64,000 nt of DNA from WTGJ01 sp965237765 (GTDB lineage: Bacteria; Chloroflexota; Anaerolineae; Aggregatilineales; Phototrophicaceae). This document shows, piece by piece, positions 41,623 to 50,692 of this stretch (positions are counted from its first letter, which is position 1; each line of letters begins with the position of its first letter). Under the pieces are notes generated by a model. That model worked only from the letters and a program-made list of their open reading frames with translations, made no database searches and was not told the DNA's origin. The position numbers were made by a program, and so were the translations under genes. Location: contig OZ250157.1 of assembly GCA_965237765.1 (NCBI GenBank), positions 1,488,001 to 1,552,000 on the forward strand, read 5' to 3'.

Positions 41623-42474
41623 ATGTGCTCACCGAAAATCATGGCTACCGTTAAAGAACGGCTGGCAAAGGAGGGGTTGCCGAGCATGAGCCGGCGCAAC
41701 TTCCTCAAACTCAGTGGTGGCCTGGCGGCTGGGGCGACCGTCGCCGCCGCCACACCAGCGCCCCTCTTCGCCCACTCGTCGTTGGGTGGTGAGGTCGTCG
41801 ATCTCTCGCATGTCTTCGGCGAAGATGCGCCCCATATCTTCGGCGCCGATTACGCGCCCACGCGCGAGAAGATTGAATTTCTTTCTGAAGTCATCCATTG
41901 GCAGCAATGGGGCTTCAACGAGCATACCGGCACGCATGTGGATATTCCCTCGCACTTCATCCTCGATGGCGGCGAAAATGTGGATACCTACGACGCGAAT
42001 TTGCTCGTCAGCCAGGCGGTGGTGATCGATATCGCCGCGCGCGCAGAGATGGATGCCGATGCAGTGGTCACGGTGGAAGACCTGCGGGCCTGGGAGAGCG
42101 CGAATGGCGAAATCCCGCCGCACGCGCTGGTATGCATGCATTCCGGCTGGGAGGCGAAATTCGGTGACCCGGCCGCTTTTGGCAATTGGGACGAGAATGG
42201 CACGCCGCATTTCCCCGGTTTCAGCGGCGACGCGGCCGCCTTCCTGGTCGAAGAGCGCGATATCCATGGTATCGCCGTCGATACGATGAGCCAGGACCCC
42301 GGCAATTCGGCGACCTTCCCGGTGCACTACACCATCCTCGGCGCGGGCAAGTACGGCATCGAGAACGTGCGCAACCTGATGGCCATCAAAGACCGGGCAG
42401 CGACGGTCGTCCTGGGCGTGCCGCGCTGGAAAGAAGGCTCCGGCGGCCCCTGCCGGGTGTTGGCGCTGACCTGA
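41623..42474 (+). CDS. Tat-exported cyclase-family protein
   Basis: The 283-residue protein has a twin-arginine signal (MSRRNFLKLSGGLAAGATVA). It also has the cyclase/kynurenine-formamidase metal motif NEHTGTHVDIPSHFI (HxGTHxDxPxH). VCMHSGWEAKF and GIAVDTMSQDPG continue the family. Members are Mn/Zn hydrolases acting on amides or lactones. Export by Tat suggests cofactor loading in the cytoplasm and work outside. AGGAGG lies seven bases before the ATG. Confidence 0.88.
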   Translation: MCSPKIMATVKERLAKEGLPSMSRRNFLKLSGGLAAGATVAAATPAPLFAHSSLGGEVVDLSHVFGEDAPHIFGADYAPTREKIEFLSEVIHWQQWGFNEHTGTHVDIPSHFILDGGENVDTYDANLLVSQAVVIDIAARAEMDADAVVTVEDLRAWESANGEIPPHALVCMHSGWEAKFGDPAAFGNWDENGTPHFPGFSGDAAAFLVEERDIHGIAVDTMSQDPGNSATFPVHYTILGAGKYGIENVRNLMAIKDRAATVVLGVPRWKEGSGGPCRVLALT

Positions 42475-42561
42475 TCTTCGGCGTCATTTGCTTCTCATAG
42501 GGGCGAGGTACGAACGCGCGCGCCCGCATGCTATATTCGGCCGCATGATGGAATCTGCCGC

Positions 42562-42855
42562 ATGACGGGCGCGCGCGAACCGAGCCGAATCGAACACCCG
42601 CGGTCGAATCCTGAGGCGGATGCCCTGGCCGCGGCGCGAAAGCAGGCCTTGCGGCAACGGCGCCTCTTCCGTGCCCATCAATGGCTATTTTTGGCGAGCA
42701 ACCTTTTGCTGATATTCTGGTTGCGTGGCGCCTGGCGCTTGTTGCTCTGGGGTGTTATGGGCTGGTTGGCCTTGCTCATCCTGCACGGGGCGCTGGTCTT
42801 CATCGCCGAGCGGCGGGCGATCTGGCTTCAGCGGCGCGCGCCACCGGAAACCTGA
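42562..42855 (+). CDS. Small two-helix membrane protein (2TM domain)
   Basis: The 97-residue product has a charged N-terminus, then two membrane helices (WLFLASNLLLIFWLRGAW; LLLWGVMGWLALLILHGALVF) and a basic end. It resembles the widespread 2TM domain found alone or fused to histidine kinases. Function unknown. TATATT lies upstream at 42531-42536. Confidence 0.65.
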   Translation: MTGAREPSRIEHPRSNPEADALAAARKQALRQRRLFRAHQWLFLASNLLLIFWLRGAWRLLLWGVMGWLALLILHGALVFIAERRAIWLQRRAPPET

Positions 42856-42870
42856 TCGAAAGAGGAGGAC

Positions 42871-43821
42871 ATGATGAAAAGGTATGTTTCACTGATCCTG
42901 GTCGTCCTGCTGTTGGGCCTGGCATTGCCGGGCTTCGCGCAGGATGAGGCGGAGCTACAGGCCGCTTATGAGGCCGCAGCCGCTTCGGCCGCGGAATACA
43001 GCGTCATCGAGACGGTCGTGAACATCGACCATATGGGGCAGAATATCGTCGGCACGGTCGCGATGCCCGATGGCGAAGGGCCCTTCCCCATCGTGTTGCT
43101 CTTCCATGGCTTCACGGGAACGCGCGACGAACTGCCCGTCACCGGGACAGAGGAGCGCATGTTCGGCCGCGCGGCGCGCTGGTTGGCCGAACGCGGCTAT
43201 GCCAGCCTGCGTATCGACTTCCTGGGCTCTGGCGAAAGCGACGGCGCCTGGGAAGATACGACCTTCACCAGGCAGATCGCGGATGCCCTCGTCGCGCTGG
43301 AATACGCCAGCGGTCTGGACGGGGTGGATGCGGAGCGCATCGCTATCATCGGCTTGAGCCAGGGCGGCCTGATCGCCTCGGGCACCGCGGCCGCAGCTGC
43401 CGACCAAATCGATACGGTCATTTTGTGGTCGCCGGTCTCCAGCCCGCCCGCCACGTATGGCGGCCTCTTGGGCAGCGAATGGATCATGGCGGGCCTGGCC
43501 AGCGGTGGTGAGGCGGTCAGTGGCACGCTCCCCTGGGGCGCGGAGATTGCCTTACGTACCGGCTTTTATGAAGAACTCTACACGGTGGATCCGGTCGCCG
43601 AACTGGCTACTTATGGTGGGCCGGTGCAGGTAGTCGTGGGTATCAAGGACAACATCGTTTTCCCGCAACCGCTGGCCGGCCAGGTCTACCTGAATTATCA
43701 TGAAGGCGTGGAGCAGCTGGTCGTGCTGGATGGCGACCACATCTTCGATATCTTCGTGCATGAGGCGGTCTTGGATGAGGCGATCATCTGGGGCCTGGCC
43801 TGGTTGATGATGACGCTCTAA
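42871..43821 (+). CDS. Secreted alpha/beta hydrolase
   Basis: The 316-residue protein has a signal peptide (SLILVVLLLGLALPGFAQ). It has the oxyanion segment LLFHGFTGTRDE, the nucleophile elbow IIGLSQGGLIASG, and a late Asp/His (VVGIKDN; LDGDHIFD). It resembles dienelactone-hydrolase or esterase-like S9 relatives acting on exported esters. AGAGGAGG precedes the ATG. Substrate unknown. Confidence 0.82.
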   Translation: MMKRYVSLILVVLLLGLALPGFAQDEAELQAAYEAAAASAAEYSVIETVVNIDHMGQNIVGTVAMPDGEGPFPIVLLFHGFTGTRDELPVTGTEERMFGRAARWLAERGYASLRIDFLGSGESDGAWEDTTFTRQIADALVALEYASGLDGVDAERIAIIGLSQGGLIASGTAAAAADQIDTVILWSPVSSPPATYGGLLGSEWIMAGLASGGEAVSGTLPWGAEIALRTGFYEELYTVDPVAELATYGGPVQVVVGIKDNIVFPQPLAGQVYLNYHEGVEQLVVLDGDHIFDIFVHEAVLDEAIIWGLAWLMMTL

Positions 43822-44015
43822 GGCGAGCGGACACCACCGTTCGTTTGGTGGAATAGCAAGGGGCGTGGCGGGTCGCTGCTGCGCCTCTTTTTGCTATCAT
43901 CCACGAGTACATCGGCTCGCTTGTCTGCGTGCTCGCCTTGTTCCCCGCCGCTGGGGTAATGAGGGCCAAACTATCATCTATAATAGAACGAACGTTTGAT
44001 GAGCTGGGCGTGACA

Positions 44016-44492
44016 ATGAGACGAGAACAACTAACACAAAAGGAACGTAAGAAACTACACTGGGAATATCATAAGGGTGAGGAATTTAGAAAGAACATAA
44101 TTCACGAGTTATTTGGACACGATATTACATATGAAAGCTGTATGGCAATGGTCGATAAATATGTAGAAGAAGACCGTCTGAAAGGTAAAGTGAAAGCCGT
44201 CGCAAAACCAAATGAAAAAGATTTCTGGGACTATGTTTGTCGAGCAGTATATCATGGCTGGGTTTGGGGAGACAATTATCAAGTTAATGGCAATCTCCGT
44301 GAATGGGTTGAAATACATTGTCAAGTCATGGGAAATCCGATGTGGGTTGAACATCATCCCGATATGAAGAAATTTAGAGTTGCTCCGCCTGTGGAAGAAC
44401 CAAAGGGTTTCTTTCTATATAAAGTTAAAAGGTGGGTTATCGGTTCTCTTGATGCCGTGATAGAAAGGTTTCTATCTAAAATAGTTCCATAA
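44016..44492 (+). CDS. AT-rich hypothetical protein
   Basis: The 158-residue product (MRREQLTQKERKKLHWEYHK) is basic and rich in Trp, Tyr and Lys. It has no signal peptide or recognised domain. Its base composition is far lower in GC than its neighbours, so recent transfer is likely. The start at 44016 is preferred because TATAAT lies at 43979-43984 inside longer versions of the frame. The stop overlaps the ATG of a methyltransferase fragment (TAATG). Confidence 0.55.
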   Translation: MRREQLTQKERKKLHWEYHKGEEFRKNIIHELFGHDITYESCMAMVDKYVEEDRLKGKVKAVAKPNEKDFWDYVCRAVYHGWVWGDNYQVNGNLREWVEIHCQVMGNPMWVEHHPDMKKFRVAPPVEEPKGFFLYKVKRWVIGSLDAVIERFLSKIVP

Positions 44493-44581
44493 TGAACATA
44501 TCTACCAACACCCTCTTCTGCGGCGACAACCTCACCATCTTCCGCGAGCGCATCGCCATGGCGCCGCGCCCTCTCACTTAA
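44492..44581 (+). pseudogene. N-terminal remnant of a DNA methyltransferase
   Basis: The 29-residue frame MNISTNTLFCGDNLTIFRER matches the common start of DNA adenine/cytosine methyltransferases (NTLYYGDNLEILR...). It stops where the haloalkane dehalogenase gene ends on the other strand, so the rest was lost. It is coupled to the upstream AT-rich gene, suggesting a former two-gene modification or defence operon. Confidence 0.5.
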
Positions 44582-45441
44582 TCCAACCCCTCCCAAAATT
44601 CCGCAATGGCCGCCGCAATTTCGCCAGGCGAATCTTCCTGGATGAAATGCAAACCGCGCACGGTCACCTCGCGCTGGTTGGGGAAAGTGCGCGCGAATTC
44701 GCGTTGCGGGCCGGTCAGGATCATGCCCGGCTCGGCGTTGATGAAGAGCTTGGGGATGGGCGAGCGCGCGAGGAATTGGGCGTATTCGTCCACGATGGCG
44801 TGGACGTCGGCCGGCTCGCCATCGATGGGGATTTCGCGCGGCCAGGTCAGCGTCGGGCGGCGCGCTTCGCCGGGTTCGAGGTAGGGCGCGTTGTAGACGG
44901 CCTGCTCCGCCGCCGTCAGTGGGCGCTGGATGCTGGTGGGCAGGATGCGCTCGACGAAGACGTTTTTCTGCAGGATGATTTCCTCGCCGGCGGGCGAACG
45001 CATGGCCTGGAAGATCTTGCGCGCCGCTTCGGGCCAACCCTGCCAGGTTACCGGACAGACGAGTGCTTCCATATAGACGAGGGCGCGGATTTGCTCCGGG
45101 TAGCGGCAGGCGCGGTGGAAGGCGAGCGCCGAGCCCCAATCATGCGCGACGAAGGTGATGTCTTCGGTGAGCGAGAGCGTATCCAGCCAGGCATCGAGGT
45201 AGCGGACGTGGTCGACGAAACGGTAGCTGCCGCGCGGGTTGGGCCCTGACGCGCCCATGCCGACCAGGTCTGGCGCCAGGCAACGCGCGCTGTCGGTCAG
45301 CGGCGGGATGATGTGGCGCCAGAGGTAGGAAGAGGTCGGGTTGCCATGCAGGAAGACGAGCGGCCGGCCGCTGCCCTCATCCACATAGGCGATGCGCGTA
45401 TCGAGGATATCGAGGTGTTGGAGGTGGCGGTCGTCGTTCAT
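44578..45441 (-). CDS. dhaA: Haloalkane dehalogenase
   Basis: The 287-residue protein has the subfamily II catalytic set: halide-binding Asn34 in LHGNPTSSYLWR, nucleophile Asp101 and Trp102 in FVAHDWGSALAFH, Glu125 in VYMEALVCP, and the His in VRGLHFIQEDSPG. It hydrolyses carbon-halogen bonds to alcohols. The start overlaps the end of the thioesterase gene by four bases, so they form one operon. Confidence 0.93.
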   Translation of the reverse strand: MNDDRHLQHLDILDTRIAYVDEGSGRPLVFLHGNPTSSYLWRHIIPPLTDSARCLAPDLVGMGASGPNPRGSYRFVDHVRYLDAWLDTLSLTEDITFVAHDWGSALAFHRACRYPEQIRALVYMEALVCPVTWQGWPEAARKIFQAMRSPAGEEIILQKNVFVERILPTSIQRPLTAAEQAVYNAPYLEPGEARRPTLTWPREIPIDGEPADVHAIVDEYAQFLARSPIPKLFINAEPGMILTGPQREFARTFPNQREVTVRGLHFIQEDSPGEIAAAIAEFWEGLD

Positions 45442-45902
45442 TGGGTGCGCGGCTCCTCATCGTTGGCGAGGGCGGGCTCGTAGGCGGTGATGCGTTGGCG
45501 CCAGGCGTCGGGCAGGGGGACCGCGCGGCCCGCGCCATAATCATAGGCGACGACGGTGGAGAGGGAATAGGCGGCGCGTTCGTCGGCGGCGAGCAGGATG
45601 TGCTCCATCTGGAAGCTCTTGTTGCCGAGGCGCGGGCAGCGCGAATGGACGGCGATTGCCTCGCCGAAATGCACCGGGCGCAGGTAATCGACTTTGATGC
45701 TGGCGAGGATCAAGCGCGTTTGTGGGCGCTTGTCCTGAATGGTGAAGGTAACGCCGATCACCTCCGCGGTGTATTCCAAACGCGCGTGCTCCATAAAGGT
45801 GAGGTATTTGGCGTGGTTCAGGTGGCTGTTGACGTCCAGGTCAGCGAAGCGGACCTGCAGGGTCGTGACGTGGCGGTAGCCAGGGATCGCGGTGATGGAC
45901 AT
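45438..45902 (-). CDS. Acyl-CoA thioesterase, hotdog 4HBT family
   Basis: The 154-residue protein has the hotdog signature LQVRFADLDVNSHLNHAKYL (Asp/Asn and His in the catalytic turn), then MEHARLEYTAEVIG and IKVDYLRPVHFGE. It hydrolyses acyl-CoA esters of unknown chain length. The ATG at 45902 follows GGAGCG. Upstream, a dispersed-repeat unit and TACAAT (45929-45934, minus) form the probable promoter. Confidence 0.85.
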   Translation of the reverse strand: MSITAIPGYRHVTTLQVRFADLDVNSHLNHAKYLTFMEHARLEYTAEVIGVTFTIQDKRPQTRLILASIKVDYLRPVHFGEAIAVHSRCPRLGNKSFQMEHILLAADERAAYSLSTVVAYDYGAGRAVPLPDAWRQRITAYEPALANDEEPRTQ

Positions 45903-45930
45903 GGGCGCTCCGTAGCGATTCACGGGGTAT

Positions 45931-45960
45931 TGTAGCGTGTGCTGGCACTTCGCAGCCGTT
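45931..45960 (-). repeat. Dispersed GC-rich repeat unit
   Basis: Minus strand AACGGCTGCGAAGTGCCAGC then ACACGCTACAAT. It has the same layout as units at 27286 and 60483: the repeat body leads directly into a -10 box for the gene behind it. Confidence 0.65.
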
Positions 45961-46010
45961 CGTCCGCGTTATGATCGTGTGACGGCAGCAGTGAGCATAA
46001 GGAGCGCAAC

Positions 46011-46439
46011 ATGGCGCATCAGCGCATTCTCCCCAAGTCGAGCAAAGGCGGCAACATCTTCCCCGATATCGACTATCGTACCTGCAAGGCGGTACGCGCG
46101 GGCAATCTGGTCTTCGTCGAAGGGCAGACCGGCTTGACGATGGACAACGACTCCTTTGTCGGCGAAGGCGACCCGGCGGCGCAGGCGGACAACGCCATGA
46201 AGAATGTCAAGATCATCCTGGAAGCGGCAGGCGCCCGCATGGAGGACATCTGCAAAATTACAACTTATGTTACCGATGCCTCCTACCGTGATCTGGTCTA
46301 TCCGGTGCTCGCCCGTCACCTGCCCGATGTCTATCCCTGTTCGACCGGTGTGGTAGTCCAGGCGCTCGGCAAGCCCTACGCTGATTTCGAGATTGATGTC
46401 TTCGCGGTGATACCCGACGACCGCGCCAAGGGCAGCTAG
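46011..46439 (+). CDS. RidA-family protein
   Basis: The 142-residue protein has the YjgF/RidA pattern: AVRAGNLVFVEGQTGL, AAQADNAMKNVKIILEAAGA, DICKITTYVTD and the closing A-EIDVFAV. RidA enzymes hydrolyse reactive enamines or imines; the key Arg in the RidA form (near residue 105) is not obvious here, so it may be another Rid subgroup. AAGGAGCG precedes the ATG. Confidence 0.85.
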   Translation: MAHQRILPKSSKGGNIFPDIDYRTCKAVRAGNLVFVEGQTGLTMDNDSFVGEGDPAAQADNAMKNVKIILEAAGARMEDICKITTYVTDASYRDLVYPVLARHLPDVYPCSTGVVVQALGKPYADFEIDVFAVIPDDRAKGS

Positions 46440-46486
46440 CGGCCCACTCATACTTTGTACCAATTTCGGCCACGGCAAGCACGACA

Positions 46487-46576
46487 GCGCGTGCCGGCAC
46501 TTCGCGGCGCGTGCGGGCACTTCGCCGCCGTAAGACGCCGTAAGAAGGCGCGTACCGGCACTTCGCGGCGCGTGCT
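46487..46576 (-). repeat. Cluster of dispersed GC-rich repeat units
   Basis: Three near-copies in inverted orientation (plus strand GCGCGTGCCGGCACTTCGCG; GCGTGCGGGCACTTCGCCGC then CGTAAGA; GCGCGTACCGGCACTTCGCG). They fill the gap between the RidA gene and the class A penicillin-binding protein gene. Confidence 0.75.
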
Positions 46577-46608
46577 GAGAGCTGGCCTGCGTCCTCACGC
46601 CCGCAACC

Positions 46609-46614
46609 TATAAT
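46609..46614 (+). promoter_or_regulatory. -10 box of the penicillin-binding protein gene
   Basis: Perfect TATAAT at 33 bases before the ATG, in GC-rich context directly after the repeat cluster. No clear -35 is seen 16-18 bases upstream. Confidence 0.5.
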
Positions 46615-46646
46615 GGGGGCTGGCGAAACTACAGCGCGATGGGGCG

Positions 46647-49600
46647 ATGGGCGAAGAGCGCGAAGACGACGGGTTGGCCGAATGGCCAGGCTTTTCCGCG
46701 GGCGGAGAAGACGCGGGCGAAGAGCGGCCTGAGCGCCGGCCGGAAGACGAGATGCTCGCCGGTTCTGCGCCGGATCCCGAGCCTGAGGCGGCGGATTGGG
46801 AGTGGCGTCCGGAAGATGTGGCGCCGACATTGGGCGCGCCCGAAGCGCCACCCGCCGACCCGCGTCCGGCGGATGAGGCGGATCTGCGAAATCGTTTTCG
46901 GGAAGCCGCGCGCCAGGTTCGCGCCCTGCGCCAGCGGCGCGCGCTGGGCCTCCTGAGCGAGGAGGAGCTGCGCGCCGCCCTGCGCCAGTGGATGATCCTC
47001 GATCGCGAGAACGTCTGGTGGATGCTGGGTGTGGAGAGCGAGCGCTGGTATCGCTACGTCGACATGCGCTGGCAACTGGCGGAACCACCGCTGGCGCTGT
47101 CGGATGAAGAGGGCGAGGCGCCCGAGCGGGGCGATACAGGCGCTGGCCTCGCGCTTTCCTTGGAGGAGGCGGAGTCGGCACCGGCGCTGGCAATCGATGA
47201 GAGTCCGCTGAGCCTGACGCGCGGATTGTTGGCGGAAGCGGCCGGTTTCGGCGTGGAAGTAGCGGATGACGTGCCGAATTATGAGATTCCGCCACCGGGG
47301 CCGCTCTATCGGCAGGCATGGGCGCGGCAGCAGGCACGGCGGCGGCGGCGCATCGGCCTGGGGCTGGTGTTCGCGTTGGGCGGCAGTTTCCTGGCCGGCG
47401 TGGCGACCCTGCTCGTGGTGCTCTTCACCTACAACCGCATCATCGGCGAATATCGCGCGGAAATTGATGGCCTGGCCTTATATGCGCCCGCGCAAAGCGT
47501 GCGCGTGCTCGATGCCGATGGCGTGCTCATCGCCGAGTTGATAGGCGGTGAAGGCGGCGCGCGCCAGTCTGTCGATTCGCTGGAGGATTTCTCGCCCTAT
47601 TTGCTGCACGCCGTTGTCGCGCTGGAAAACGAGCGCTTTTTCGAAGACCCCGGTTGGGATTTGCTGGCGATCGGCCGCGCGGTGGTCCAGAACGTGCTGG
47701 CGGGGGAAATCACCAGCGGCGCCAGCACGATCACGCAGCAATTGGCGCGCATCCTGATCCTGCGGGACACGACGGTATCGACCGAGCGCAAGCTGCGCGA
47801 AATCGTCATCGCGGCTGAGCTGGCGCGGCGTTATGACAAGAACGACCTGCTGCTGCTCTATTTGAACGAGGTGAATTTCGGCAACCAGGCGTATGGCGCG
47901 CAGGCCGCGGCGCAGTTGTATTTTGGCGTTTCGGCGCGCGATTTGAACCTGCCGCAAGCGGCTATGCTGGCCGGAATGCTGCAGGCGCCAGCGTATTACG
48001 ACCCCATCGGCAGCGCAGCGGGGCACGAGTGGACGATGGAACGCGCGGAGACCGTGATGCGGCAGATGGTGGATGTCGGCTGCTTGCAATTCACGCATGG
48101 CGATTGGGTGGCGGCGGAGCCCTTCTGTATCGGCGAGGCGCTCCTGCCGCAGCACCCGGATTACGTCGATTTCGCGGAGAAAGCGCCCTTGCCCATGTTG
48201 ATCGCGCTGGATGAAAGGGGCATCCTGCATGACGGCATCGCGCTGACGCAATTCGCGCGCGTGAAGACGGCGCGTTACCGGGCGCGCCCACCGCTAAAAC
48301 TGCACCCGCACGTTGTCGATCTGGTCCTACAGCAGGTGGAGGCCGCTTACCCGGGGCAGATGTTCGCGCGTGGTTTCACCATCCACACGACGGTCGATAG
48401 CGCCCTGCAGGCGGCAGCGCAGGCGGCCATCGTGGCGGGCGTGGCGCGGCACGAGCAACAGGGTGTAACGAATGGCGCCGCGTTGGTGAGTGACCCGCTG
48501 ACGGGCGCCGTGCTGGCCATGGTCGGCAGCGCGGATTACGCGAGCGAGGAGCGCCGCGGCCAGGTGAACAACGCGATTCAGTATCATCAGCCCGGCTCGG
48601 CGATCAAACCGCTGGTCTACGCGGCGGCGCTCGAGGGAGTGGATAAAGATGGCGATGGGCGCGTCGGCGCCGGTGATTATTTGACGGCCAGCACGATTCT
48701 CTGGGATGTGCCGATGGGTTATGAGGAATTTTCGCCGCGCAATTTTGATGGCCAATTTCACGGGCCGGTGACGCTGCGGACGGCCTTGCAAGCGAGTTAC
48801 AACATCCCGGTTTTCCGCGTGTACGCTTTCATCGGCAACGAGGCATTCGTCCGATTTTCGGAGCGGCTGGGCATGCAGTTCCTGCCGGGGAACGAGTTCA
48901 ACCTGACGAGCGCGGTCGGCTCCAACGAAGTGCGCATGTGGGATATGAACGAAGCGTTCGGGGTGTTCGCGGCGGGTGGGGTCTGGCGGCCTTTGCATGT
49001 GATTGCGCGCATCACCGACCACCGCGGGCAAGAGGTGGCGCTGCTCGGGCGCGCGGATGAGCGGCAGGCGATTTCGCCGGCACTGGCGTTTCTGATGCAG
49101 GATTTGCTGAGCGACAACCCGGCGCGGGCGTCCGCTTTCGGGATCGACAGCGCGCTCTATGTTTCCCTGGGTGGCGACGATCAGCGACGCACCGTGGCCG
49201 CTAAGAGCGGCACGACCAACGGCGCGCGCGATTTGTGGACGGTGGGTTTCAGCGACAGCGTGGTCGTCAGCGTATGGCTGGGCGATGTGGATAACGCGGA
49301 GACGCAGGTGGTGGCCGCTTCGCTGGCGGCTGCGCCGGTCTGGAATGAGCTGATGCGTGCGGCGCTACAGGAGCGGCCACCGCAGCCCTTCCAGCCGCCG
49401 GCGAGCGGAATTACCGAGCAGACGGTCTGCACGAAGACGGGAACGACGGTCGATGGCGCCTGTTTGACGCAACATCGCGAATGGTTTTTGGAAGGGGCGC
49501 CGCCACCGCCGGCGAGCGCGGCCTGGTTGCAGGAAGTGGCTGTCGATGCCTGGACGGGGCGCCTGGCCAACGAGGATTGCGCCAATCCGGTGGCGGCGCG

Positions 49601-50087
49601 GCGCTTCCTGATGAGCGAGGACGCCTGGGTGCGGGATTGGTTGGAGGGGAGCGCGGCGGGGCAGACTTTCGCCAGTGAGCAAGGTCTGGCTGGGCCCCTG
49701 GCGCCACTGCCCACGGAGGGATGCGCCGCCGATGGCCCGCAACCGACTGTGGCGCTCACCGAGCCGACGCCCAATAGCGTCGTGCGCGGCGTGGTGACCG
49801 TGCGCGGCGCAGTGGCGGAGGAGCGCTTCGACAGCGTGGCATCGTATTCGCTATCGGTGGCGGCGCGGCGGGCCGGCGCGGAATACGAAATGATGCGCGA
49901 CCGGGCGGGGCAGGCGCAGGGGCCTTTCGCGCCGCCGCCAGCGGGGACGGGCGGCCTGCTGGGCAGCTGGGATACGACGAAGCTGCCGGATGGGGAATAC
50001 ACGGTGCGGCTGCGCGCCGAGGCGCAGGAAGAATACGGCGGCGCGCTGGCGGTGGAAGTGCTGGTGACGGTGCGGAATGGGGGTTAG
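46647..50087 (+). CDS. ponA: Class A penicillin-binding protein (glycosyltransferase and transpeptidase)
   Basis: The 1146-residue enzyme polymerises and cross-links peptidoglycan. An unusually long cytoplasmic acidic region (1-225) precedes one membrane helix (LGLVFALGGSFLAGVATLL). The GT51 domain follows (AVVALENERFFEDPGWD, GASTITQQLARI). The transpeptidase has SxxK in PGSAIKPLVYAAAL, SYN in QASYNIPVFR and KSGT in AAKSGTTNGARDLW. A Cys-containing linker (TVCTKTGTTVDGACL) and an Ig-like C-terminal domain (TEPTPNSVVRGVVTVRG) follow. Standard members are 700-900 residues. Confidence 0.95.
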   Translation: MGEEREDDGLAEWPGFSAGGEDAGEERPERRPEDEMLAGSAPDPEPEAADWEWRPEDVAPTLGAPEAPPADPRPADEADLRNRFREAARQVRALRQRRALGLLSEEELRAALRQWMILDRENVWWMLGVESERWYRYVDMRWQLAEPPLALSDEEGEAPERGDTGAGLALSLEEAESAPALAIDESPLSLTRGLLAEAAGFGVEVADDVPNYEIPPPGPLYRQAWARQQARRRRRIGLGLVFALGGSFLAGVATLLVVLFTYNRIIGEYRAEIDGLALYAPAQSVRVLDADGVLIAELIGGEGGARQSVDSLEDFSPYLLHAVVALENERFFEDPGWDLLAIGRAVVQNVLAGEITSGASTITQQLARILILRDTTVSTERKLREIVIAAELARRYDKNDLLLLYLNEVNFGNQAYGAQAAAQLYFGVSARDLNLPQAAMLAGMLQAPAYYDPIGSAAGHEWTMERAETVMRQMVDVGCLQFTHGDWVAAEPFCIGEALLPQHPDYVDFAEKAPLPMLIALDERGILHDGIALTQFARVKTARYRARPPLKLHPHVVDLVLQQVEAAYPGQMFARGFTIHTTVDSALQAAAQAAIVAGVARHEQQGVTNGAALVSDPLTGAVLAMVGSADYASEERRGQVNNAIQYHQPGSAIKPLVYAAALEGVDKDGDGRVGAGDYLTASTILWDVPMGYEEFSPRNFDGQFHGPVTLRTALQASYNIPVFRVYAFIGNEAFVRFSERLGMQFLPGNEFNLTSAVGSNEVRMWDMNEAFGVFAAGGVWRPLHVIARITDHRGQEVALLGRADERQAISPALAFLMQDLLSDNPARASAFGIDSALYVSLGGDDQRRTVAAKSGTTNGARDLWTVGFSDSVVVSVWLGDVDNAETQVVAASLAAAPVWNELMRAALQERPPQPFQPPASGITEQTVCTKTGTTVDGACLTQHREWFLEGAPPPPASAAWLQEVAVDAWTGRLANEDCANPVAARRFLMSEDAWVRDWLEGSAAGQTFASEQGLAGPLAPLPTEGCAADGPQPTVALTEPTPNSVVRGVVTVRGAVAEERFDSVASYSLSVAARRAGAEYEMMRDRAGQAQGPFAPPPAGTGGLLGSWDTTKLPDGEYTVRLRAEAQEEYGGALAVEVLVTVRNGG

Positions 50088-50135
50088 GGGAGCGACGGTT
50101 GCTATTCGATTTGGAGAGCATATTATGGGGCTATC

Positions 50136-50627
50136 TCAATTTGCGTATACTCTCCAGTACTTCTGCATGAATCCCCGCATACCTCTGGCCGGTTCATATA
50201 GTGGATAAATTTTACGGAAAGCTCGCTCAGCCTCTACAAAACTGGTTTTGGGAAGCTTGTCAGTGTGCTTGACAAGATACAGTAACCCAATACCTGGTGA
50301 GCGCGATTGACCCTTATTGCAATGAACTAGCACCCTTTTGTTTTCTGCCAATTGCTCGGAGATAAACTGAATAGCGGTGTCCACCATTTCCTTCCGAATG
50401 TATGCTGGATCTGGAGTATCAACCATGTTTAGGATGAGACGATTATCGCGTCTGGCAAATAAATATTCTGGATCATCCTTTGGAGCGCCCGGTTCTTTAT
50501 AACCCAAGGCTCGCCGATGAAAAGGCTCTTTACAGGCGTGAACAATTGCCCAATCAGACTGGTATTTGACATTCGATTCATAAGCACCCTGGTCGCCAAC
50601 GAAAAGGTTCGTGTAGATTTCGATCAT
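50136..50627 (-). CDS. Dual-specificity/tyrosine phosphatase-like protein
   Basis: The 163-residue protein has the PTP signature VLVHCNKGQSRSP with Cys103 and Arg109. It has the small all-in-one DSP size, and candidate general-acid Asp residues in NMVDTPDPAY. A role in dephosphorylating proteins or sugars/RNA is possible. The MIEIYTNLFVGDQ start is typical of such DSPs. ATG at 50627 follows AAGGGTG. Lower GC than neighbours suggests transfer, possibly from phage or another host. Confidence 0.82.
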   Translation of the reverse strand: MIEIYTNLFVGDQGAYESNVKYQSDWAIVHACKEPFHRRALGYKEPGAPKDDPEYLFARRDNRLILNMVDTPDPAYIRKEMVDTAIQFISEQLAENKRVLVHCNKGQSRSPGIGLLYLVKHTDKLPKTSFVEAERAFRKIYPLYEPARGMRGFMQKYWRVYAN

Positions 50628-50692
50628 TGTGACACACCCTTCTCTTTGTATAGATGCTGGTTTTCTTGACATTATTGGGTATCGTCCTCGCG

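Noticed and set aside
46011..46439. Assigning the gene symbol ridA
   Set aside because: The key catalytic Arg context is not clear, so only family level is supported.
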